In this document: positions 14,784-20,465 of the stretch, in pieces
Numbering within the stretch: position 1 is the first letter of the stretch
Layout: the number at the start of each line of letters is the position of its first letter
From: JBBRGG01 sp038240875
Lineage (GTDB): Bacteria; Planctomycetota; Phycisphaerae; Phycisphaerales; UBA1924
NCBI GenBank assembly: GCA_038240875.1
Contig: JBBRGG010000024.1
Coordinates: 1 to 20,465 of the forward strand
Reading direction: 5' to 3'
Length of the DNA: 20,465 nt
The notes under the pieces: generated by a model
The model's database searches: none
The model's input: the letters and a program-made list of their open reading frames with translations, nothing else
What the model was told of the DNA's origin: nothing
Position numbers and translations under genes: made by a program

Positions 14784-16088
14784 ATGAGTCAGACCCGAGT
14801 GCTCGTATTGCTCGCTGGCGCTGCTCTGAGCTTCGGGGCCCCTGCCCTCGCTCAGAACGCTGGCCTCGCCCAGAACACAGTCAACAATGCCGAGTTGGTC
14901 GCTGACAGCGCCAACCGCGCCAGCCTTCTCCAAGGTGGCGGCGGCAGTGCTGGCCGTGATGATACTGGTTTCTTCATGGCCGATGGTTCGGGTGACAACA
15001 CCCTCTACTTCGGTGGTACGATCCAGTTTCGTTACACCGCCAGCTTCCGTGACGACGGTTCCGTCGGCGACCAGAACGACTTCACCCACGGCTTCAGCAA
15101 CAACACCGTTCGTCTTCGCTCCTTCGGCAACGTGTGGTCCAAGGATTACTTCTACAAGATCGAAGGCAACTTCAACTCCGACGGCGGCAGCTTCGGTCTC
15201 GAAGACGCTTTCGCTGGTTACAAGTTCGGCAATGGCTTCGAAATCAAGGCTGGCCAGATGAAGGCTCCTCTTCTCACTGAGCAATTGATCGACAACGAAT
15301 ACCAGCTCGCCTCGGGCCGCTCGGTCGTTGGCACCTACTTCAGCCAGGGCCGCAGCCAGGGTATCGGTTTTGCATACGAAGCCGACGCCTTCCGCATTCA
15401 GGGCATGTTTGGTGACGGCGCCAACACTCAGAACACTTACTACAACAGCGGTGCTGAGGCTGATTACGCCTTCACCCTTCGCGCTGACGTTGCACTCGCT
15501 GGTTCCGACTGGGGCCGCTTCAACGACTTCACCTCCTTCCGCAGCCAGGACGAACTCGCCGCCCGCATCGGTGGCGCTGTTCACTGGCAAGATGGTGGCG
15601 AAACTGGTGGCACCAATGACACCCAGCTCATCCGCTACACCATCGACGGCCAGGTCGAAGGCGCTGGCTGGAACATCTTCGCCGCTGGTATGGGCGAGAA
15701 CATCGACTCCTCTTCGGGCACCGATGGCGATAACTTCGGCCTCTTGGTTCAGGGCGGCGTCTTCCTCGCCGACCAGTTCGAGCTCTTCGCTCGCGTTGAA
15801 GCCATCTTCTGGGACGAGGACATCGTCGGCACCGGTCAGGACGATAACTGGTTCTTGACCGTCGGCGGCAACTACTACATCTCTCCCGAGAGCCACGCCG
15901 CCAAGTTCACCGGCGAAATCGGCTACTCCTTCAACAACAACCTCATCCTCTTCGCTCCTGACTCTGATCCCACCGACAGCATCGATAACGCTGGCTTCGT
16001 CAATGGCGGTGGCGAAGACCTTCGTTTCCTCGGCCAGTCCGACGACGGCGAAGTCTACGTCGGCCTCCAGCTCCAGACCATGTGGTAA
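14784..16088 (+). CDS. Outer-membrane porin, phosphate-selective OprO/OprP-like
   Basis: A 434-residue outer-membrane beta-barrel. The signal peptide MSQTRVLVLLAGAALSFG ends at an APALA cleavage site followed by QNAG. After a short linker the barrel begins with LYFGGTIQFRYTASFRDD and continues with NTVRLRSFGNVWSKDYFYKI and FEIKAGQMKAPLLTEQLI, which are characteristic of the porin O/P family. The chain ends in an aromatic residue (LQLQTMW), the usual signal for barrel assembly. The ATG at 14784 has AGGAG eight bases upstream; a TTG at 14757 is rejected. Codon choice is strongly biased towards C-ending codons compared with its neighbours, as in highly expressed genes. It is divergent from a PhoB/PhoR-like pair, follows a long structured region, and ends at a strong terminator. 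Whether it carries phosphate or is a general porin cannot be decided here. Confidence 0.9.
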   Translation: MSQTRVLVLLAGAALSFGAPALAQNAGLAQNTVNNAELVADSANRASLLQGGGGSAGRDDTGFFMADGSGDNTLYFGGTIQFRYTASFRDDGSVGDQNDFTHGFSNNTVRLRSFGNVWSKDYFYKIEGNFNSDGGSFGLEDAFAGYKFGNGFEIKAGQMKAPLLTEQLIDNEYQLASGRSVVGTYFSQGRSQGIGFAYEADAFRIQGMFGDGANTQNTYYNSGAEADYAFTLRADVALAGSDWGRFNDFTSFRSQDELAARIGGAVHWQDGGETGGTNDTQLIRYTIDGQVEGAGWNIFAAGMGENIDSSSGTDGDNFGLLVQGGVFLADQFELFARVEAIFWDEDIVGTGQDDNWFLTVGGNYYISPESHAAKFTGEIGYSFNNNLILFAPDSDPTDSIDNAGFVNGGGEDLRFLGQSDDGEVYVGLQLQTMW

Positions 16089-16152
16089 ATCACACGGTCA
16101 ATGCGTGAAGGCTTTGGTATAAACCACGCCATCGCGTACGACTCGAATCTAA

Positions 16153-16188
16153 CGCCGCCCGGGCTTGTGCTCGGGCGGTGTCTTTTTT
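16153..16188 (+). terminator. Rho-independent terminator of the porin gene
   Basis: An 11-bp GC-rich stem (CGCCGCCCGGG with CTCGGGCGGTG, two G-U pairs) has a CTTGTG loop and is followed by TCTTTTTT. It lies 65 bases after the porin stop codon and is the strongest terminator in the window, in keeping with a highly transcribed gene. Confidence 0.9.
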
Positions 16189-16341
16189 AAGACCTCAAGC
16201 GAAAGTCGCTAAACGCTCACGAATCGCGAATAGCAAATTGGCGGATCTGCAATGCACTGGCCGGCACGGCCGGACCACTCAAGGCAAGCTAATTTTTTAG
16301 GCTGTGCTGAATGCGTATACCGCATACCGATTGCCTTATTC

Positions 16342-17694
16342 TTAGTATCTTTTCTCAATACCAGGCATCGATCCAATCAATCTCAGCACACTCTCTATCA
16401 CGATCGCCGCAGCTTCATCAAGCTCCGCCTTAGTCGTCGTCTTGGCCAAACTAAAACGCACCGAGCCATGAGCAAACTCCGCAGGCACGCCCATCGCCAG
16501 CAACACAGGCGAAGGGTCGAGCGACCCAGAGCTGCACGCGGCACCCGCCGATGCATTCACGCCGCGCTCCGACAACGCCAGCAAAATCGCTTCTGCTTCC
16601 AACCTAGGAAACGCGATGTTGGTCGTGTTCCATAGCCGAGCCACGCCTTCACCATTCTGCAGCACGCCATGCACGCGTGCTTTGGGCCAGCCCATAGGCA
16701 CCGACGCATTCACGCCTTCGACAATCTTTGCCTCAAACGCATCGCGCAATAGCTCAAGCTGTTCGCGCTCACTCGTGATCAACAGCCACACAATTGCTTC
16801 GCGTGCCGCAACGCCAGCACCCGCGATCGCTGGCACGCCTTCGGTCCCGCCTCGCCGACCCAATTCCTGCGTACCCAAAGTCTGTGGCCGAATCCGCGCC
16901 TTCTGCGACAGCCACAACACGCCCGCACCCTTCAGCCCGTGAAATTTATGTGGCGAGCACACCAGCATGTCGCATGTTGGCCCGCTGCTACCTGTTGCGC
17001 TTGCCGCTGGGTTTGCTTTTTGGCTCATCGGCCAGACGATTGGCAACTTGCCCACCCACTGTGTCGCATCGCAAAGAAGTGTCGCGTTGTGCCGCGTGCA
17101 CACGTCGTAAAGCTTGTCAATTGGTTGAAGAAAGCCAGTCTCGTTGTTGGCCCACTGCGCGATGACAAGCGTGCGACGCCGCGTAGCAGTGTTTCGACTA
17201 GAGCCATCGGCTTGCGTCAGCGCATCTTCGAGTAACGCCGGGTCGTACACGCCTTGCGTCGGCGTCTGCGCCATGTCGAGCCATACGACTTCGACTCTTT
17301 TGCTTTCAGTCAAGCTGCTTTCAGTCAAGCTGCTTTCGTTCAAGCTGCTTTCAATCGAGCTTCGTTCCAGCTCCGCCACCAGATCGCGCACGGCGGAATG
17401 CTCAATACGCGATGTCACGATCCGAGGCGTAACCCCCGCAGGCAACGCCGCGATCCAGCCACGAATCGCAAGATCGATGGCTTCGGTGCCGCTGCTGGTA
17501 AAGATGATTTGCCGCGATTGAACGCCGAGCAATCGCGCGATGTCCTGCCTTGCAAGTTCGACAATCGCGCGAGCCTCTTGCCCGGCACGATGCACGCTGG
17601 AAGGGTTGTGCCACGCGTGCTCAAGAGTATGCACTACTCGCGCAATAACAGCATCAGAAGGCTTGGTGGTTGCGTTGTGGTCCAGGTCGATCAC
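16342..17694 (-). CDS. Cysteine desulfurase, NifS/IscS class V aminotransferase family
   Basis: A PLP-dependent enzyme that takes sulfur from cysteine as an enzyme-bound persulfide for iron-sulfur clusters or thio-modification; 450 residues. Motifs in order: the N-terminal LDHNATT, HNPSSVHRAG, SSGTEAIDLAI, the PLP-stacking histidine 99 (IEHSAV), NNETG, Asp209 and Gln212 (CDATQWVG), the Schiff-base lysine 250 in SPHKFHG, RRGGTEGVPAI, and the catalytic cysteine 387 in AACSSGS. It exceeds the usual length of about 380-400, partly through a SLTES repeat at about 113-132. The GTG start at 17694 directly precedes the conserved N-terminus. No strong ribosome binding site is seen. No iscU, sufBCD or iscR gene is adjacent, so the pathway role is open. 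Confidence 0.95.
   Translation of the reverse strand: MIDLDHNATTKPSDAVIARVVHTLEHAWHNPSSVHRAGQEARAIVELARQDIARLLGVQSRQIIFTSSGTEAIDLAIRGWIAALPAGVTPRIVTSRIEHSAVRDLVAELERSSIESSLNESSLTESSLTESKRVEVVWLDMAQTPTQGVYDPALLEDALTQADGSSRNTATRRRTLVIAQWANNETGFLQPIDKLYDVCTRHNATLLCDATQWVGKLPIVWPMSQKANPAASATGSSGPTCDMLVCSPHKFHGLKGAGVLWLSQKARIRPQTLGTQELGRRGGTEGVPAIAGAGVAAREAIVWLLITSEREQLELLRDAFEAKIVEGVNASVPMGWPKARVHGVLQNGEGVARLWNTTNIAFPRLEAEAILLALSERGVNASAGAACSSGSLDPSPVLLAMGVPAEFAHGSVRFSLAKTTTKAELDEAAAIVIESVLRLIGSMPGIEKRY
17301..17360. repeat. Four 15-bp tandem repeats inside the cysteine desulfurase gene
   Basis: The unit TGCTTTCAGTCAAGC occurs at 17301-17315 and 17316-17330 without change. Diverged copies follow at 17331-17345 and 17346-17360. 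On the coding strand they encode SIESS, LNESS, LTESS and LTESK, an insertion in a surface loop between ELERS and KRVEVVWLD. The unit is a multiple of three, so copy-number change preserves the frame. Confidence 0.9.
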
Positions 17695-17741
17695 GTAGAA
17701 GAGTAGTGAGGGGAAGCGGATAAAGTGGAACAGTGACTAAT

Positions 17742-17765
17742 TTGCAAAGTTGCAAAGTTGCAAAG
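17742..17765. repeat. Three 8-bp tandem repeats in the intergenic gap
   Basis: TTGCAAAG occurs three times without interruption, followed by the near-copy TGGCA. It lies between the TetR stop (17808) and the cysteine desulfurase start (17694), about 50-70 bases upstream of the latter, where a change in copy number could alter promoter or leader spacing. Confidence 0.85.
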
Positions 17766-17807
17766 TGGCACAGCAAGTTCGCAATCAACTCGCCGCAATC
17801 AAACCGC

Positions 17808-18578
17808 TCACACGTCCGCCGACGAGTCGGTCAGATCTAGTTGTTCAATGTCCGACTTGCTGTCGCCTTGGCCGACTTCGCCTTGGCCAACTTCGCGCAG
17901 ATTTGCTTCCCCAGCTTTGCCTTCAGCTGATTTGCCTACCTCTGATTTGGCTTCGCCTGATTTACTTTCTTTGAGTTGCCCCGGGTGCTTGCGAGCAAGC
18001 AAGCGATCAAGGATCTCGCGTACGTGCGAGCCCTTGGCGTCGATGCCTTGGCCTGGAATATGGATCGCGTTGAGCACGCCATATCCAAGGCCGATGTGGA
18101 TCAAGAGCCACGCGATAAGTTCAGCCGTGAATATCTGCGTGACCTTGCGATCAGTCTGGGCGGCTTCGACTTCTCGCGTCAGAAACGCGTGCAGGTTTTT
18201 CACGTGCGACACAACCGCGATGTGGATCCCTTCGTCGTCAACTTCTGTCAATGCTTGCAAGAAGACGCGATACGAATCGCGCGATGCCTCGTTGACCATC
18301 GGGTTATCGCCAAAGAGCCGGTGCAGGCGCTCGGTTGGGTCTTTCGCGTCGGCAAGGCGAGCTTCCCAGTGCGTGAGCGTCATCGCCGCCGTTCGCTCGA
18401 TCAACGCAATGAACAAATCACGCTTGGAATCAAAGTGGCGATAGATAATCGGCTCGGTGACGCCCGCCGCCTTGGCCAGCTGGCTGGTGGTCGCGCGAGC
18501 ATACCCAAGCTGCGCAAACAGCTTCGACGCCTCATCCAATAGTTGTTCCCGGCGACGAGCCGCGGGTAAACGCGTCAT
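17808..18578 (-). CDS. TetR/AcrR family transcriptional regulator
   Basis: A 256-residue one-component regulator. The N-terminal helix-turn-helix is plain: LLDEASKLFAQLGYARATTS (13-32), then AKAAGVTEPIIYRHFDSKRDLF (36-55). The middle is the usual helical ligand and dimer domain (FLQALTEVDDEGIH..., AELIAWLLIHIGLGYGVLNAI). The family norm is about 190-210 residues; here a hydrophilic tail of about 56 residues (from 200) rich in Lys, Glu, Gly and Ser follows. It contains VGQGE repeats encoded by a 15-bp tandem DNA repeat at 17863-17892. The ATG at 18578 has a purine-rich GGGAAGAAG upstream. An inverted repeat just upstream (18593-18607) is a candidate site for autorepression. The effector and targets are unknown; the neighbours give no clear clue. 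Confidence 0.93.
   Translation of the reverse strand: MTRLPAARRREQLLDEASKLFAQLGYARATTSQLAKAAGVTEPIIYRHFDSKRDLFIALIERTAAMTLTHWEARLADAKDPTERLHRLFGDNPMVNEASRDSYRVFLQALTEVDDEGIHIAVVSHVKNLHAFLTREVEAAQTDRKVTQIFTAELIAWLLIHIGLGYGVLNAIHIPGQGIDAKGSHVREILDRLLARKHPGQLKESKSGEAKSEVGKSAEGKAGEANLREVGQGEVGQGDSKSDIEQLDLTDSSADV
17863..17892. repeat. Two 15-bp tandem repeats in the TetR gene tail
   Basis: TCGCCTTGGCCGACT at 17863-17877 is followed by TCGCCTTGGCCAACT at 17878-17892. They encode the repeated VGQGE units in the disordered C-terminal tail. The surrounding stretch to about 17965 is also repetitive at the protein level (Lys/Ser/Glu/Gly), suggesting older diverged copies. Confidence 0.85.
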
Positions 18579-18592
18579 CTGCTTCTTCCCTC

Positions 18593-18607
18593 ACAAAACT
18601 TTTTTGT
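18593..18607. promoter_or_regulatory. Inverted repeat upstream of the TetR gene, possible operator
   Basis: ACAAAA and TTTTGT flank a 3-base centre, 14 bases before the TetR start codon and just upstream of the ribosome binding region. TetR-family regulators commonly bind such short inverted repeats in their own promoters. The AT-only arms make chance occurrence plausible, so confidence is low. Confidence 0.3.
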
Positions 18608-18667
18608 CTATCTACCGCACACATCAAGAGCGGCTTACAAGTCTCAAGCCACATAATAGGAAGCGAG

Positions 18668-19054
18668 TTAGCGTTCGCCAACCTTTGATGAATCAGAACT
18701 CTCGCTTTCCTGACTAGCCACATGACTAGGCACATGACTAGGCACAGGCCCATGTACATGTTCGGGCACAGGAACCGGATCAAACCCGCCTTTATTAAAA
18801 GGATGGCAGCGAAGCACGCGATAAAAAGTCAGCCACGTCGCTCGCAACGGCCCATAATGCCGATACGCGTCAAGGCCATACGTCGAACACGTTGGGCAAA
18901 ATCGGCATTGACCGCCCATAAGCCATGACAGTGTAATGCGATACAGCAGGATCACCGCGATGAATGGCGAATTGGCCACCGCTCGCCACCCGCGCACTCT
19001 TGGCACCGAGCTAGGCAGCAAGCCGATTGCTGAAGCGTGCGCGTGCCACGTCAT
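18668..19054 (-). CDS. yidD: Membrane protein insertion efficiency factor YidD
   Basis: A 128-residue YidD, a small inner-membrane-associated protein that aids YidC-dependent insertion of membrane proteins. The core is unmistakable: an amphipathic segment AVILLYRITLSWLMGG, then CRFCPTCSTYGLDAYRHYG (cysteines at 50, 53 and 56), and RVLRCHPFNKGGFDPVP with cysteine 83. The start ATG overlaps the rnpA stop (ATGA at 19051-19054), so translation is coupled to rnpA. It is longer than the usual 70-110 residues at both ends. The C-terminal tail after FDPVPVPEH is hydrophilic and includes PSHVPSHV encoded by a 12-bp DNA repeat. yidC does not follow it in this window; the TetR gene does, 89 bases downstream. 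Confidence 0.95.
   Translation of the reverse strand: MTWHAHASAIGLLPSSVPRVRGWRAVANSPFIAVILLYRITLSWLMGGQCRFCPTCSTYGLDAYRHYGPLRATWLTFYRVLRCHPFNKGGFDPVPVPEHVHGPVPSHVPSHVASQESESSDSSKVGER
18719..18742. repeat. 12-bp tandem repeat in the yidD tail
   Basis: CACATGACTAGG occurs twice in a row (18719-18730 and 18731-18742) with partial copies on both sides. On the coding strand it gives the PSHV repeats in the C-terminal extension of YidD, outside the conserved core. Confidence 0.85.
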
Positions 19055-19539
19055 TGTGAGCCGCTTCCAGAAGTAGGTTTTACTGAAATCGGTATTACTA
19101 AAACCGGTGGCGTGGCCCGGCGGTCTCGCCTAGCCCACGTGTCATGGCATTCAGCAGCAAGGGTCAGCATTGTGCGCACAAACCCGTCCAGATCCTGCGG
19201 ACAATTTGGCCGAAGCGCGACGACCCAATCAAAGCATGTAAAGGTCTCTATTCCCGCAGCCACGCCATTTGCGCGTGGGCGAACCAAGTGCTTGGGCAGT
19301 TCATGCTGATGCAGACGGAACGCCTCACGGATCAAGCGCTTATAGCGTGTGCGCATGACAGCATTGCCCACGGCTTTGGAGATCGAGAGTCCTAACCGAT
19401 GATTTGGCAAGCCATTGGGACGTGCCGAGAGCGCCACCCCAAAGCCGGTTTTACGCAACTTCGCTTCAAACACGGCTTGAAATTCCAGCGCGTGCGTCAA
19501 TCGCCGAGCTGGGCCGAGTGTTGCGCGCGCGGTGGGCAT
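19051..19539 (-). CDS. rnpA: Ribonuclease P protein component
   Basis: The protein subunit of RNase P, which helps the catalytic RNA cleave the 5' leader from tRNA precursors. It has 162 residues from the ATG at 19539. The entry RLTHALEFQAVF and the central GLSISKAVGNAVMRTRYKRLIREAFRL contain the RNA-binding helix. The signature usually RNRxKR reads RTRYKR here, with threonine replacing the asparagine. Between the HELP-type turn (residues 79-82) and the final strand FDWVVALRP there is an insertion of about 18 residues. A GTG at 19617 in the same frame would add 26 polar residues and cannot be excluded; neither start has a clear ribosome binding site. The stop overlaps the yidD start. rpmH, its usual upstream neighbour, is absent: an ABC ATPase gene ends at 19652 instead. 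Confidence 0.92.
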   Translation of the reverse strand: MPTARATLGPARRLTHALEFQAVFEAKLRKTGFGVALSARPNGLPNHRLGLSISKAVGNAVMRTRYKRLIREAFRLHQHELPKHLVRPRANGVAAGIETFTCFDWVVALRPNCPQDLDGFVRTMLTLAAECHDTWARRDRRATPPVLVIPISVKPTSGSGSQ

Positions 19540-19651
19540 AGGCGCATTGGAAGAATCGCCTAGTGGCGTATCGCCTTGGTATTCAGGGAGTTGAGATTGG
19601 TCGCGAGGCTGGGGCACATGTGCATCGTAGAGAGTGATCGCACCTGCAGCG

Positions 19652-20465
19652 TTAATTGGCGGGCAAGAGGGCGATATCTTCAGGATGGATCGCGATTGAA
19701 ACTAGTTGGCCAGCGGTCAGGCGGCTTTCGCCTGGGTTGATTTGTGCGACCGCGGCTTTGATGTTGCCAGGCAGGTTGACTTGATATTGAGCGAACTCAC
19801 CCAAATAGATTGAGTCGGCGAGAGTGCCTTTGAGCTGGTTGGTGGTATCGTTTGTGGCGACCGAATCGCCAGGCAGAATGAAAAGGCTTTCAGGGCGGAT
19901 CGAGAGGAGAACTTTGCTGCCGACGGCTGATGAGGCGCTGATGCCTACGGGCAATATTGTGCGCACACGCAAGGTTCCTAGGGCTGAATCAACTGTGATT
20001 GCCTTGTCGCTGATCGAAGTAATTGATGCGGGGATGAGGTTGGTTTCGCCTAGAAATTCGGCGACGAATTTGGTCGCGGGGCGGCGGTAAAGGTCGCGAG
20101 GGGTGCCGATCTGCATGACCTTGCCCACAGCCATGATGGCGATGCGGTCCGCCATGGAAAGAGCTTCTTTTTGGTCGTGAGTCACGTAGACGGTGGTGAT
20201 TCCACTGGCTTTGCACACGGTGCGGATTTGTTGACGTAGCTCGATGCGAAGCTTGGCATCAAGGTTAGAGAGGGGCTCGTCCAAGAGCAGGACGCTGGGA
20301 CGGATGACTAGGGCGCGAGCGAGGGCGACGCGTTGTTGCTGGCCACCGGAGAGCTGGTTGGGCTTGCGGGCGGCGTACTGATCCATGTGCACGGAGCGGA
20401 GCGCTTCCATGACGCGCTTCTCGCGATCGGGCTTGGGGACCTTGCGCACGGACAGGCCGAAGGCG
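19652..20465 (-). CDS. ABC transporter ATP-binding protein (partial, N-terminus outside window)
   Basis: The C-terminal 270 or so residues of a second CUT1/MalK-UgpC or PotA-type importer ATPase. The frame is open to the window edge (…AFGLSVRKVPKPDREKR), so Walker A lies outside; the GTG at 20449 is internal, not a start. Seen here: signature QLSGGQQQRVALARAL, Walker B VLLLDEPLSNLDAKL, switch histidine in VYVTHDQKEAL, the ETNLIPASI entry to the regulatory part, and a TOBE-like domain (VLLSIRPESL... IYLGEFAQYQVNL... VSIAIHPEDIALL). It keeps the standard QQR after the signature, unlike the ATPase at 759-1946. It is upstream of rnpA on the same strand with 112 bases between (34 if rnpA starts at 19617). 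No transporter partner is visible. Confidence 0.94.
   Translation of the reverse strand, partial: AFGLSVRKVPKPDREKRVMEALRSVHMDQYAARKPNQLSGGQQQRVALARALVIRPSVLLLDEPLSNLDAKLRIELRQQIRTVCKASGITTVYVTHDQKEALSMADRIAIMAVGKVMQIGTPRDLYRRPATKFVAEFLGETNLIPASITSISDKAITVDSALGTLRVRTILPVGISASSAVGSKVLLSIRPESLFILPGDSVATNDTTNQLKGTLADSIYLGEFAQYQVNLPGNIKAAVAQINPGESRLTAGQLVSIAIHPEDIALLPAN

Noticed and set aside
14751..15896. Long minus-strand ORF (381 codons) opposite the porin gene
   Set aside because: It mirrors the strongly biased codon use of the porin, which removes stops from the antisense frame. Its Val/Ala/Glu-rich product resembles no protein and it has no ribosome binding site.
16311..16325. Hairpin ATGCG/CGCAT after the cysteine desulfurase stop
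   Set aside because: The stem is only 5 bp and no T-tract follows on the minus strand, so it does not qualify as a terminator.
19540..19651. Possible rpmH between the ABC ATPase gene and rnpA
   Set aside because: None of the frames gives the highly conserved L34 sequence; only a polar possible N-terminal extension of RnpA is present.

Overview
The window reads as a chromosomal piece of a Gram-negative, outer-membrane-bearing bacterium of moderately high GC. It has a phosphate-selective-type outer-membrane porin with a Sec signal peptide, a lipoprotein, the core genes rnpA and yidD, and several GTG or TTG alternative starts. The gene set (OprO/OprP-like porin beside a PhoB/PhoR-like two-component pair, a secreted VWA protein, orphan UgpC/MsmX-type ATPases) fits Planctomycetota, perhaps Phycisphaerae. 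That placement is inference; no rRNA gene is present to prove it. I see no prophage, insertion sequence, tRNA or CRISPR array.

Layout. 1-760: an ambiguous coding edge, then a sparse region with one small minus-strand ORF that has its own strong promoter, ribosome binding site and a pair of operator-like direct repeats. 759-1946 (-): orphan sugar-type ABC ATPase. 2065-5456 (+): two tandem paralogous SAM methyltransferases, each ending in a small PqqD-like domain; this is the most unusual enzyme pair here. 5502-6785 (-): lipoprotein of unknown function. 7077-8639 (+): M32 carboxypeptidase with all hallmark motifs, followed by a bidirectional terminator. 8811-10172 (-): secreted VWA protein. 10449-11273 (+): metallo-beta-lactamase-fold protein that has lost most metal ligands. 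11320-13922 (-): histidine kinase and response regulator, regulator gene first. 13923-14783: 861 bases without a convincing gene, containing a promoter candidate and about 480 bases of consecutive stem-loops. 14784-16088 (+): porin with a strong terminator. 16342-17694 (-): cysteine desulfurase. 17808-18578 (-): TetR-type regulator. 18668-19617 (-): yidD and rnpA with overlapping ATGA. 19652-20465 (-): a second ABC ATPase cut by the window end.

How the parts may work together. The regulator/kinase pair is divergent from the porin across the structured region, so phosphate-type control of porin expression is the natural hypothesis. RnpA (tRNA 5' processing) and YidD (membrane protein insertion) are translationally coupled but lie next to neither rpmH nor yidC within this window. 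Both ABC ATPases lack permease or binding-protein genes in view, as expected of ATPases shared between several importers. Four genes between 11320 and 19054 carry short in-frame tandem repeats of 12 or 15 bp in tails or loops, which suggests replication slippage tolerated at the edges of domains.
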